Below, in pieces: positions 10,512-21,400 of a stretch of DNA of 64,000 nt. The notes below the pieces were generated by a model. It searched no databases and was not told the origin of the DNA. It saw nothing but the letters and a program-made list of their open reading frames with translations. Position 1 is the stretch's first letter. The number at the start of each line of letters is the position of its first letter. Origin of the DNA: Peribolospora baueri (lineage: Eukaryota; Basidiomycota; Peribolosporomycetes; Peribolosporales; Peribolosporaceae); contig JAMDHS010000012.1 of assembly GCA_029717555.1 (NCBI GenBank), positions 186,001 through 250,000 of the forward strand, given 5' to 3'. The translations under genes and the position numbers were made by a program.

Positions 10512-12749
10512 TCACATCGCTTCGGCTTTCCGCTGACTCCCCTTCTCCTCTCCCTCCCCTCGCCCCTCATCCACGTCCACCACGATATCCTCATCCTCTC
10601 CAAAAGTCTCAACCGCGCCCCTGGGGTCCTCCGGGTAGCGAATGAAGTGCCCCTGCAGCTCCGCCATGCTCACCGCCCTAGCCAATCCATCCATTCGGCC
10701 CAATGCTCGAAGCTCTGCTACGCGTTCCACTTTGGCCGAGAGGGACGTGGCGAGCTGGTCTAACTCGGTGCGGGTGAGGGGCCCGCCGACAGGGGTGGGA
10801 GCGCCGGTCGAGTCCCCCTCGCCAACGACGAAGGCAGAATAGAAGTTGCGCGTCAGTGTCTCGACCTGCTCCTTCGTGGCATTGCCGATCTCCTCGGTTA
10901 TGTCCACCCGACCGGGTCTGACGAGTGCTGGGTCCAGACGCTCAGGATGGTTGGTGGTCATGAAGATGATGCGCGATTCGCCAGAGGCGACGCCGTCTAG
11001 CGAATTGAGGAGGCCTGAGAAGGTCACCGCCGATTGGTAGCTGAAGAGAAGGAACGCGGATCGTTTTATCAATCAGGACGACCAGAGCGATCGGCACAGC
11101 TGTCCTCGGCGAGGTGCGCGCAAGTTACGCTTCATACTCACCCGTCCTCGCTGGTCTGAACTCTTGTATTGAAGGCCGCGTCTACGTCCTCCAACAAGAT
11201 GATGCTCCTCTCGGGCGCGTTGGCTAGCAGGTGGTTGAGCTTGTCGTCGTTGAGACCTCGCTCGGAGAGGTTGAGGACGCAGATGTTGAAGTCTAGCGAG
11301 CCGGCGAGAGCGCTGATGAAGGAGGACTTTCCTGAGCCGGGTGGACCGTGGAGAAGGTAGCCTCTACGGTAGGGGATACCTGCGGACAAGGGACGGCCGA
11401 CGGACAAAGGTTGGGGGAGTATTGGGCGATGCGACGACTCACAACGGCAAAGACTCTCTTCCGTTCCTCTCTGCACCCACCTCTCTCGGCATACCAATGT
11501 CCCCTATTCAAAAAGTTTTGCACATCCTCTACGATTTTCTCCTTGAGGCCGGGCCTAAGTACGACGCTTTTGAGGTCTCGCCTCGACCTGGGAAGCCCGA
11601 ATGGCCTCCACTCTGGCCCCCAAGCGGTGTAAATTACTGTCTTGCCCACCATGCTCCGCATGGCCAGACGTCGAGCGTCTTCAAGCAGTTGCGGAAACAG
11701 GTGCGCGTCCGAGAAAAGCGTCGTTAATGTTACCGTCTCCCATGGCGTTCCTGAAACCAAGTCCATCGTTTTGCCGTCACGTTCTCTTCGGAGCTGGAAG
11801 CGGAAATAATGAGGAGGGCGGAAGAATCGTCAACCTCACCATGTATGGGCAGCAATGCCGCCTTTTCTGTTCCGTCTCAGCATCGGCAAGACGAGGAGGA
11901 AAGGATTGTAAACACACCCGCATCCAAGCACCCTTGTACTTGAACCAATGCATTCCCAACCCAGGAACGAGGATGAACTGCGCCTCTGAGCTTCCGTTAT
12001 CATGCTGCTTGTACACCGTCTCAACGCTCAGCTCGTGGCTCTTTATTATCACGCCTTCCGGACCGGGATCGCCCCTTCCGAGCCCCATGATGCCCTTGCC
12101 TCTGGAAGGAGAGCGGGCCTGCTGGCGCGCTTGCTCGGACATCCATTGCAGAAACCAGGGGTAGCTCCGGTCTTTGGATGGGATCTCGAGAGAGATGAGC
12201 ATGCGGCGTTGGGCGGCCCCTGCGCCGAGAGTCATGACGCGGCGAAGGATGGCGAGCCCAGCTCCGACGCCCTGAATGCGTGGAAAAAGAGATCGAAGGA
12301 GGGACGCTTAGTGGAGACTCTAGAAGTGAGATACCGGTTGAAATCGCTCAGATAGCCCTTCTACTCCTCACCATCAATCCAAAACCAGCAGAAAAGTACG
12401 GGCTGCGTACATGTCGAGGAAGTCCGGACCAGAGACGAGGTGGTCAACTTGCCGTCGTGGAACGACGTGCATCTCATGAATCCAAGGGAAAGAGGTCTTC
12501 TCACTTGTCCGCCATCATACCGCCAATCCACCCTCGCACTCCGTGCGCTTGGGCCGCCTCAGCTGCTCCACCGGCGCCGGCGCCTTCACCGCCACCGCTA
12601 CTGGGCGCGGTTGCTGAGGAAGGGTCGAGGTGGGGCGTGTTGGAAGAGCTGTCGGCCATTGGCATTGTTGCGCCCTCACTCTGCTGCTGCTGTCCGCCAG
12701 AGGCGGCCGTAGGGCCTGCTGTCCTCGGTGCTCGTGCGGCAGCGAACAT
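10512..12749 (-). CDS. BCS1: Mitochondrial AAA chaperone BCS1
   Basis: AAA ATPase of the mitochondrial inner membrane that inserts the Rieske Fe-S protein into complex III. Six exons: 12505-12749, 12372-12402, 11918-12271, 11481-11793, 11142-11379 and 10512-11040, all phase-consistent, giving 569 residues. Family landmarks in order: [11 protein letters not shown] before the membrane segment; [20 protein letters not shown]; the BCS1-specific block with [43 protein letters not shown]; Walker A GPPGSGKS at residues 326-333; Walker [20 protein letters not shown]; and [18 protein letters not shown]. It exceeds the usual ~450-500 residues because of a Gly/Ala/Gln-rich N-terminus of about 80 residues and an acidic C-terminal tail. 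The start [12 protein letters not shown] resembles a mitochondrial leader. An upstream in-frame ATG at 12800 is less likely. Confidence 0.92.
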
Positions 12750-13121
12750 GGTGGGGACGAAGACGACCTTTTTCTTCCAGCGTCGTTCCGAGTCCTGCAA
12801 TTGATCGATGAGCAGCGGTCAGGGCAACAGCTGATTAGAGTTGGTTGTATTGCCGCTTGAAATCGTCCTCGTCATGCCGCGTCGTCGCCCGCCCGCGTCC
12901 TTTGCTTTGTGCGACCATCACGGGCAGATTGGGATCGCAGAGACAGCTCAGCTCGTCTTTCCGCCTTGTCCTCTCCCGTTCATCTCTCCCTCCCTTCGCC
13001 TATTTCGTCTTTTCGCACTTCGTGCAGCATCGCACGCTTCTGTCTTTCTGCGGCACTGGCTGTCCAGCGGCGACGGCCGTCGCACCGCCTTCATCCCCGC
13101 GTGGGGCACCGAGTCGTGGCC
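12750..13121. promoter_or_regulatory. Divergent promoter, BCS1 / large disordered protein
   Basis: 372 bp separate the BCS1 start (minus) from the chosen ATG at 13122 (plus). It must drive both genes. CT-rich stretches precede the plus-strand ATG; no TATA box stands out. Confidence 0.5.
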
Positions 13122-16100
13122 ATGTCCAGTTTCAGGACGCCACCCGAAGGCGTGGAAGTTCGACGTCACCAAAACACAACCTCCCACCGTGAATTGCCCC
13201 CTCCCTCATTCATCGCCGACCTGCTCAACTCGTCTTCCATCTTGGACCCGCCGCCCGCATCGAACATGGCCAACCTTCCTCGCCCCGATTCACCTCGGCG
13301 CTCACCGCTGCCCGACCCCACGACACTTACGAGAACGCTCAGCAGGCCTGGCTCCGATCCTCTTTTACCCCACCCTGACACCTTTTCCAGCCTGCCCAAC
13401 CATCTCAGCAGCCTGCAGATCGCCGCAGAGGTGGCGAGGTTCGAGTATTTCAGGGATCATCCACGACCGCGCCCAGTCGGCGACCCCGAGTCGGGCCTTG
13501 GCACCGACGAAGGTCGACGCCCTTCCAGGTTGCAGCAAGGAGAGACGCCCGGGGAGAGAGCATGGTATGCGTCCGGCTGGCTCGCTTCCTCTCTCGAACA
13601 ACCCGACTCGGAAGAGGCACAAGTTCGAACCCACGCCGATGCGTGGGATCGACTGGTCGCCGACCTCGGCTCTTCCTCGCCCTCATCTCTCTACCCGTCT
13701 TACGCCTCCCCCTTTGCGAGCTCCTTTGCGCACGTCTATCACCGCCTCCAACCACATCCCATTATGGCTCGTCGATATCCCGGCCCAGCGGGCGAATGGC
13801 TCCGTGCCGAGCTCGAGCGGAGAAGTGCTCCTCAAGCTGGGCGTAGAGAAGGGACGGATCGGAACAGACGCTGGATGAGCGGCTGGGGAGCAGGTACAAC
13901 TTTTGACCAGAACTTGGCCGAGTTTGACCTCCGCTCCTCTGAGAGGCAAGCCGAGACGGACAGGCCGGGACTTGGTCTGAGTGACTCGACTCGATTGACG
14001 GACGCGGACGCTCAACGGCGCGCTACGCTCGTCCGATTGCTGCCGCGAGTTAGATTGAGTGCGGACAACTCGATAACCGCTCCGGACGATATGATGAACC
14101 TCAGCGATACCTCTAGTGAGTCCTCCAGCAACGATCTGCCAACGCCGACAGGCGACTACTCGCGGGGAAACAACCGAGACGAGGAGGACATGGTATTAGA
14201 GGGCAGTTATCTGTTGAACGCCCGGAGGCGATTGCTCGGGACCGCAAGGGCTCTTCAGAGGGAAGAACAGGGAGCGGGGAGGGAGTGGTCAGTAGTGAGC
14301 CACCGTCGTTCCGGCCGTAGGCCTTTATCATCGGATACGTCGTCGGCGTCGACGCTCACTGGCACAGTCACGCCACAAGCGTCGCGTGAGCCCGTGCGAC
14401 CGTCGGGCGCATTTGCGCGTGCGTTCCCTCTGTCCTCGCAAGCGGAACGACGTCCTTCTTCCTCCGGTACACTTAGTAGCACCGCACCTTCTTCTTCCGT
14501 CGCTCGACCAGCTTTGCATGCAAACGCTACCGTACCCCCGCCTCCTTTGCCAGGTCAGCCAATTCCCGTCTACGCGCCCTCGGGCTTACGCCATCGACCT
14601 CTCTCTCCTCGTCCCTCTGATCCGTCTTCCACCACTGCCGCCACCGCTACCCCTCCGGTTCCTCGTATGATCCCTCGTGATCCGGTCGCCGGACGCGAGC
14701 AGCCTGCACGATCTTTCTCAGGTTTGCTCGCGCATCTCGACGCTTGGAGCGGGAGCCCTGAAGCCATGGAGACGGACGATGATCACTCGGGAAGAGGATC
14801 GCGAAGTGTTGACGGGAATGCCGACGACGACGCTGGCGCGACCGGAGGAGACAATTTCGGCTTCGGAGGCCCAAGACGCTCGCGGCTGTTGGCAATGCGT
14901 CCTTTGGATCGACAAAACCCTTCGAACGCTGACGACCATTCCACGGCGGGCGGTCGCACGGAACTGCGGGTTGGCGTTGGTCAAGCCCGTTCAACTCGAC
15001 GTAGGGATGTTTGGCAGGGCGCCAGCGAAGCGGACCGGGAGGCGGAGCAGGCTCGGAGAAACAGGAACAGGAACAGTGTGGTCACGACACGGGAGGACGG
15101 CGAGTGGACGGTGGTAGGCAGCGAAGCGGCGGACGCTCGGCGGACCCCCTCGTTTACGATCAACCCCCCAGCCGCCTCAGCGTCTGAGAACGCCGCCGTA
15201 CAAGAGGCGACGGCTGAGCTGGCTTCCACTCTGCGCACCCTTCGCGACACGTTTACTTCTTGGGATGACGAACGGCTGCGCCCTGGTCGTTTCAACGACT
15301 CTACGGAGTTGCTTATCCGCGCTCTCGCTCATCTCGATTCGCCATCCCCTCCGGCTGACGCCGGGGAGGATGAAAACGCACGCCATCAGACCGTCGACAA
15401 CGGCCGACTGAGAGAGCTGCGCGTGCCCCGTAGACAAGCCTCTCTCAGTCAGTCCGAGCTCGAAAGCTTTCAGCGGTCGTCTGATCGCTCGGTGTCGTTC
15501 ACCGACCAGCAACGGCCGTCTCAGAGCTATTCTCGCGGTGATGGAGATGGGCATGCAGCGGCGGCGGGTGGGGTTCGCATGCAAGCGCTAGGCAGCGGCG
15601 AAAGCATCGGCACCGGGGCCAACTTGGTTCGAAGACGAAGCATGCGCGAGAGTCTTGTTCCGTCGGGGCTCTCTATTCGTCGACAGCGCCACGCTGCGCT
15701 TGGAGAGCACCGCATGGGCACGGCAGCGTGGGGCGATGATGATATGTCTGTCGTGGCGACTGCCGGGTCAGAAGAGACAAGAGACCGCCGGATGGAAGTC
15801 GAGGACAGCGGTGCCCAGTCAGATGACGACAAGGACAACTCCGCCTCTTCCTCCGCCGTCGACGGTCCCTCTTCTCGTCCACTCCACTCCCTCCCTTCGC
15901 GACACACGCTGGCCTCTCGCTCCAACCTTAGGCGCGCCGGGCGCGCCGGTACCGGCACTGACACAGGCGCGTCCGTGAGAGGTTCGGCGGCATCTCGACG
16001 CGAACGGCCTCCCTTGAGGGCGGTTTATCCGCCCCAGCCACGCTTACCCTCTACGCTCTCGACAGCCACCTACCCGCTCCGATTCGAGCTCGTGGAGAGC

Positions 16101-17789
16101 AACGACGATGATCCCGTGCTCAGCACAGCCGTCAACAGCGGCGCCGAGGATGAGCATGAGAACGGCAACGAGAACGACGATCGCGACCCCCCTACGCCCA
16201 CCGCTGCCTCGTCTGCACGCGATATCTTGGGCTCGGGCACCTCCGTCGGTTCATTGCATCGTCGCTCGTCCGTTCTCAGTGGCCAAAGCGGCACAGCATT
16301 TAGCCGTGGTCAGTTGAGCCCAGCTCGCGCAGCTCGGGCGATCCGTGGCCTACGCGTGAGGCGGAGCAGCGTGGGCGATGCGAGGAACGTGTTCCGCAAC
16401 GACGAGAGCATTTACAGGACCAGACGCGGTCGCAACGTCGACCTTGTCATGCGCTTTCTCGTCGCTGTGCCGCCTCATTCGTCTTCGACTTCGTCGTCAT
16501 CGGCGCTAGCTGCAGTGGCAAATTCCAGTCAGCCTCCCTCTGTGTCCACGGCGACGGCGGAGCATAACGAGGCTGAGGGCGAGCGTGTCGCCGGATTGTC
16601 TCGTAGGGGTTTGGAGGGGAGCCATACCGAGTCGGGGTTGCAGACGGCAAGGCTGGGTGACGTAGAGGACGTAGGGATGGCGAATGTGGATGCTTCTCAG
16701 CCTGCACATGCAGAGGAGCTGGAGCAGGAAGAGGTGGAGGACCGAGGTCCCATATTCACCCTCACGAGGATGGTTCTCAAGGTGCCGGCGAGGAGAGGAG
16801 CGGCGGCGGTCAGGTGCGTGCACTTGACTGATTCGCTCGCTCTGCCATTGCCAGACGGTGGCAATATCGGAGACATGACGGGACGAAAGGGTTCGCTCAC
16901 CTCTCTGTCTTCGTCCTCGAATTCTCCTTGTGCTGGAATGCCCGGGTGTAGCGAGGGGATGGTCTTCATCAGCTTCGACCCCATCTGTCCGGAAGGTGAG
17001 CGCGTCTGCAGAGCGCTGGCAGTTGGTTGCTTCGCTGTACTGATCCAGTCCATGCGGCTGTCAGACCTCGCATACTACAATGATTTCACCGCGTCGGACG
17101 TGCAGGATCTCGTCGATCGTACCGGCATCGTCGGCCCCGGTCTTGCCCCCTCGGCGCGCACGGCCCCTCACCAGGTGGAAAGTGGTGGGAACCGGCGCCA
17201 GAGGGAGGAGGTCGAAGGAAAGGAGGAATTCGAGCAGGAAGGAGACGCCGACAGGGGAACCTTCAAGCGACGTCGGCTGAACGGGTACGGCAGTAATGGA
17301 TTGGGTACTGACGCCGACTCCGAGGCAGGCGACGCCGATGCTCGGTTCGATCCAGCGACCGTCTCCCCTAGCTTTGCCGCCCTCCGAGTCAGTTCCCCTG
17401 CCATCGCTCCTAATCCGCCCCGCCCTCCCATTCTTCCCGCAGCTTTCTTCTCGTTCCCGCCCTCAACTTATCAGACCGAGCTTAACTTCCTCGACCAGCC
17501 TCAAAGGGGCCTCGGGGGTCGCTATGTCGCCGTCAAGCTCCTTCGCGCAAGGAGGGATCCGGAGGCTCTGGTTACGTTGTCAAGGTTGACCGGGGCCGCG
17601 CGAACGGAACCGGATCGGAGCTCGCGCTCGAGGCCAGGAGGTGCTGCCGGTGGTGCAAGACCAACGAATGGAGGAGAGGAAGGGGTGGAGGACGCGGAGT
17701 TGTACTACGATGACATGGAGGTGCAGTGGGTCGGCCTCATGGGCTACACCGGCAGGAGGTCGTTCCAGAGCTCCGGCGAGCTCATTTGA
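13122..17789 (+). CDS. Large disordered protein with ordered C-terminal block
   Basis: A single exon of 1,555 residues from ATG 13122 (MSSFRTPPEGVEV) to TGA at 17787. The frame is open back to 12909, but the extra residues look like untranslated leader. Most of the protein is Ser/Arg/Asp/Pro-rich and probably disordered. Two ordered stretches lie near the C-terminus: one around PIFTLTRMVLKVPARRG followed by FISFDPICPEGERVCRAL, the other around YVAVKLLRA and then MEVQWVGLMGYTGRRSF at the very end. The last segment (beta-strand, long loop, strand, GY-G) recalls galactose-binding/DOC-type beta-sandwich folds, but this is a weak, memory-based resemblance. Function unknown. The absence of introns contrasts with its neighbours. 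Confidence 0.75.
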   Translation: MSSFRTPPEGVEVRRHQNTTSHRELPPPSFIADLLNSSSILDPPPASNMANLPRPDSPRRSPLPDPTTLTRTLSRPGSDPLLPHPDTFSSLPNHLSSLQIAAEVARFEYFRDHPRPRPVGDPESGLGTDEGRRPSRLQQGETPGERAWYASGWLASSLEQPDSEEAQVRTHADAWDRLVADLGSSSPSSLYPSYASPFASSFAHVYHRLQPHPIMARRYPGPAGEWLRAELERRSAPQAGRREGTDRNRRWMSGWGAGTTFDQNLAEFDLRSSERQAETDRPGLGLSDSTRLTDADAQRRATLVRLLPRVRLSADNSITAPDDMMNLSDTSSESSSNDLPTPTGDYSRGNNRDEEDMVLEGSYLLNARRRLLGTARALQREEQGAGREWSVVSHRRSGRRPLSSDTSSASTLTGTVTPQASREPVRPSGAFARAFPLSSQAERRPSSSGTLSSTAPSSSVARPALHANATVPPPPLPGQPIPVYAPSGLRHRPLSPRPSDPSSTTAATATPPVPRMIPRDPVAGREQPARSFSGLLAHLDAWSGSPEAMETDDDHSGRGSRSVDGNADDDAGATGGDNFGFGGPRRSRLLAMRPLDRQNPSNADDHSTAGGRTELRVGVGQARSTRRRDVWQGASEADREAEQARRNRNRNSVVTTREDGEWTVVGSEAADARRTPSFTINPPAASASENAAVQEATAELASTLRTLRDTFTSWDDERLRPGRFNDSTELLIRALAHLDSPSPPADAGEDENARHQTVDNGRLRELRVPRRQASLSQSELESFQRSSDRSVSFTDQQRPSQSYSRGDGDGHAAAAGGVRMQALGSGESIGTGANLVRRRSMRESLVPSGLSIRRQRHAALGEHRMGTAAWGDDDMSVVATAGSEETRDRRMEVEDSGAQSDDDKDNSASSSAVDGPSSRPLHSLPSRHTLASRSNLRRAGRAGTGTDTGASVRGSAASRRERPPLRAVYPPQPRLPSTLSTATYPLRFELVESNDDDPVLSTAVNSGAEDEHENGNENDDRDPPTPTAASSARDILGSGTSVGSLHRRSSVLSGQSGTAFSRGQLSPARAARAIRGLRVRRSSVGDARNVFRNDESIYRTRRGRNVDLVMRFLVAVPPHSSSTSSSSALAAVANSSQPPSVSTATAEHNEAEGERVAGLSRRGLEGSHTESGLQTARLGDVEDVGMANVDASQPAHAEELEQEEVEDRGPIFTLTRMVLKVPARRGAAAVRCVHLTDSLALPLPDGGNIGDMTGRKGSLTSLSSSSNSPCAGMPGCSEGMVFISFDPICPEGERVCRALAVGCFAVLIQSMRLSDLAYYNDFTASDVQDLVDRTGIVGPGLAPSARTAPHQVESGGNRRQREEVEGKEEFEQEGDADRGTFKRRRLNGYGSNGLGTDADSEAGDADARFDPATVSPSFAALRVSSPAIAPNPPRPPILPAAFFSFPPSTYQTELNFLDQPQRGLGGRYVAVKLLRARRDPEALVTLSRLTGAARTEPDRSSRSRPGGAAGGARPTNGGEEGVEDAELYYDDMEVQWVGLMGYTGRRSFQSSGELI

Positions 17790-18416
17790 GACCCTTCTTG
17801 TGGCGAGGGTGTTGCAGTCATCCCGCCGCTCGATGCTCGAGCGCTCGAGTTATCACACGGCCTAACCCGTCCGTGGCTCGCTCCACCTATATGCAAGGCG
17901 TCGTCTATCGTCTTGCGATTTGTTGCTTGCCAGCTTCTCTCTTGTTCCCGTCAGTCAGTATTCAGTCAGCGGATACCCTTTGCGCATTCGCAATCTCAAA
18001 AGCTCGGCGGCCTTCGTCCGGATCGGTGCCCTGTATAAGTACGTGTTCTTTGACACGATTTGTTCACACAGCCTCAAAGTCGCGATGCGCCAGTGATATG
18101 AAACCTATTCTGATTTTAAAGATGCTACATGGATACAAAGATAACGACGGATGCACCGTTGCGAACCGGGCCTCTGAAAGACCACGACCGTTCGAGAGTA
18201 CTGCGTCTCTGAATGTCTGCTGAATTCGAGTCGGATGGCGAGACAGTTGGGCATGGAAACGAAAATTGGAATAAGGGGGATTGGACTCGGGGCCGGGCGT
18301 CCCAACCGAACCTTTGAGCATGTGACAGGACTTCGTCACATGCGCGCCAGGTTGTCAAACCCTTTGGGAACCTATTGACCCGGGAGTCGAGGTTCGAGCG
18401 TAAAGTAGTGCCATCT
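17790..18416. other. Convergent 3' gap
   Basis: About 630 bp between the stop of the large plus-strand gene and the end of the PARP/E2 gene. No gene-like frame; probably two 3' UTRs. Confidence 0.45.
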
Positions 18417-21400
18417 TCAGTACCGCATCTGGACGGATAACTGCGGCAAAGAGTTGAACCAAGAAGTCATGTTACGAATGGGAGTGGAAAGGAAGGCTCA
18501 CCTTCCAACCGTGTGTGTTTGCTGCGCGTCTGTAGCCTGCAATAGCCTCTGTGATCGTGTAAGGCCTGTTATAGTCGTACGGGCGTATTGATGAGTATCA
18601 GAACGTTTGTGCGAGCTCGTTTTCCGTCAGTGACCTCCGCGCAGTCTTTGGACCACTCACCCAGTTGTACGCGAGCCTCGCCGGACGCGGCTCGCCGTCG
18701 GAGATGGCTAGCCTAATCTGCATGAGTACCGCTTCCATGGAGTAACTTTTGTCCCAGCCGCTGTCGGTGAGCTGGTTAATCAATGCAGAAGAGAACACGA
18801 AGGCGGAAGGTGCACAAATATCAACTATCGGCTTATGAGCTCAGGATGCCAGCAAGTCGGGTATCACGCCAACGCCATCCGACCTGTGCACTGACCAAGT
18901 CAATACAAATCGAACCGCCCCCGGTGATATGCCCTCCACCGCCCTCCACGAAAGGAAGGACTCGCGGTGTAATGAGCCGGACGAAGGGCGGCGTAGATTT
19001 ATAGTCGGGTGGGAAGCGGATCTCAAAGAGGAACGAGTTGATATTGCTGTATAACCGCACGTCGTAGATGTGCAGAACAATGCAACTCCATGAGTACAAG
19101 TTCCGATCGCCGCCACCAAGGGGCGGAGGAGTATGACCGCAAAAAACGCACGCACTTCTTCTTCATGTCTTCTGCTATCGGTGAGCTGGGGTCGAACGAG
19201 TGCAGTTCGACAATCCACTGGAAAAGGTTGTCCTTGTTCTTATTGAACTCGGGAGGCTGTTCGGGGGCGCCAACAGAGGAAAGACGACGTGGCAAGGAAG
19301 GAGCAACGTAAACACTGTGACCCCCGAAGACTTCTCATTCCATAAGAAAGCGGATGTAAAAACGGCTCACCAAGTAAAACCCGAGCTCCTTCAAGCTCTT
19401 CGCCTTGTTCTGCAAGTTAAGCACCGCATCGTACTCGAGCTTGACTGCCCTTGCCGCCCCCCTAGATGCTTCGTCTGGCGGCGGCAGCAGCTTGACTAAC
19501 GTATGGCTGATTTTCCCTGGTTTCTAGTTGCCAAGAAAAGATGAGCATGCGAGACGACGTCAGTCATGTATAACAATGAGGCTTCTACCTCAACGGCTTC
19601 ATAAAATCGGGCCCTTTCTCACCCAATCGTCCTTGGGGCGGATGGGCAGCACCGAGGCCGCCTTGTGCAGGCTGAAGACGCGGTGACCATCCTTAGGAGC
19701 TTTATATTTCTTTCCCTGCAGGACGGCCCGATCTTCCTCGTCATACAAGTCGTCTCTGCGTTCGCCCCGCCTCGCCTTGACCAGCTGGTCGATTTTTCCC
19801 TGCATGCTCGGGATCTGAACCAGTTCGTTTTCGTAGTAAAGCGGGTATGAAGGATCTTGGTCAATCAAGGCGGTGACTGACCAGCCTGCGGCGGAAGCTT
19901 TGAGTTTGTGGCTCGACCCATGGAACGTCTCCACGACGAGGTAACTGTAGGGAGTCGACTCCTAAGTATAAGCAGGTTTGTTGAATGGATACGACGGCGT
20001 GGATAGCAACTCACCGGGCCATGATCCAGTCGGTGTTGTCAATGACCAAGGCCGGGGCCCTGCAGACGAACCTCTTGGGCTGATTGACGATCTCGGCTAT
20101 CAATAACAATGCGCATGGGCGCAGTTGACTAGACCGCCAGAAGGTGGAAGTTGTCTTGGAGTATTTTCGCATCATCTTCCCGTCCCTCGAGAAGTAGACA
20201 CCATTTCCATGCGATCGGCCGTGCTTCATCTACGAACCGAAAAGAGGCGCCTGTCAGACAAGTCCCGATGTCCATTCAGCCGCAGGTTCTCACCATTTTG
20301 TAATGCAAACCGACGCGGATTATCTGGAAGGGAATGAGGCAAACGGGGAGCGAAGTCGGCTCACCGACCTCTCGCATAGAAGCAACAACCCAAAGGAGAG
20401 AAAGTAGACTTACTGAATGCCAGTCTTCCACGCAGCTTCCATGAAAGGCGTATATTGTAGGATACAGAACTGCGTTATGGTCCTTTGCCTTTGCGTCCTT
20501 CACCGCGCGCCGAAACCGTTCCTCTTTATTGGGCGCTCCGAACAAGAAGCGAAACTGGCGCCACTCGTTGTTATCTGAAGTCCAGTAGGCCGTAGATGGT
20601 GAGAAGTGGGGGATTAGCCATTGTCGGATACGACGGGCGAGGAGAAGACGCACGCAGAGACACGAGGTCGTCCTCGTTAGTAATATCCTCAATGTGGGCC
20701 TGACAGGAAGCGACGCACCTGTATCGAGACGTCCAAGACAATCCAGCCGTCAGCTCGGTGATCACGCGTGAACCAGGCATGGACTCAGGACCGACCAACG
20801 GAGGACTTTCCAAGCAGCAGGAGCAATCTCCTTGCCATGGGATTTATCCGCTATGGTCTCAGATTTCTACATACAGTAGAGAGGTCACGGAGTCAGTGGG
20901 TGGCCCTGATGGAGGGGGGTGAACATTCCACTCACGACCGTGAAGGGCAGCCTGTCAAAATCGACCAATCCATCCGATCCCGGCCCCACTGCGTCGCTGG
21001 GGGAGTGGTTACTCTGATGCGTGGGCTGGGAGCAATTGGGTGTCGGGACGCGAATGCCCATGCCCGTGGGCAGACTCCCGTCAGGTTGTAGACCCCCGTC
21101 CCGGGCGGCCACGTACGTCAGCGAGACGAGGAGATCGACGACCGTCGGGTTGTTGACGATCTCGCGTTCGACGGACAGGCCGAGTTTTAGCTTATAGTAC
21201 TGGTCCGCACAAACTTCGGATTCGCAGACGTGACTTCGACACAGGGACGCGCACAAGGTCAGCCTCGCATTCACCGCGATGCAAACGGGTCGAAACTAGG
21301 AACTCTTCGTCCTCACGGAATGAGCGTCTCAATATCAGTACCGGTCCTTTTGTGACATACCACGCAATACAGAGCGCTGAGCTGCATGCGCGCGAAGATG

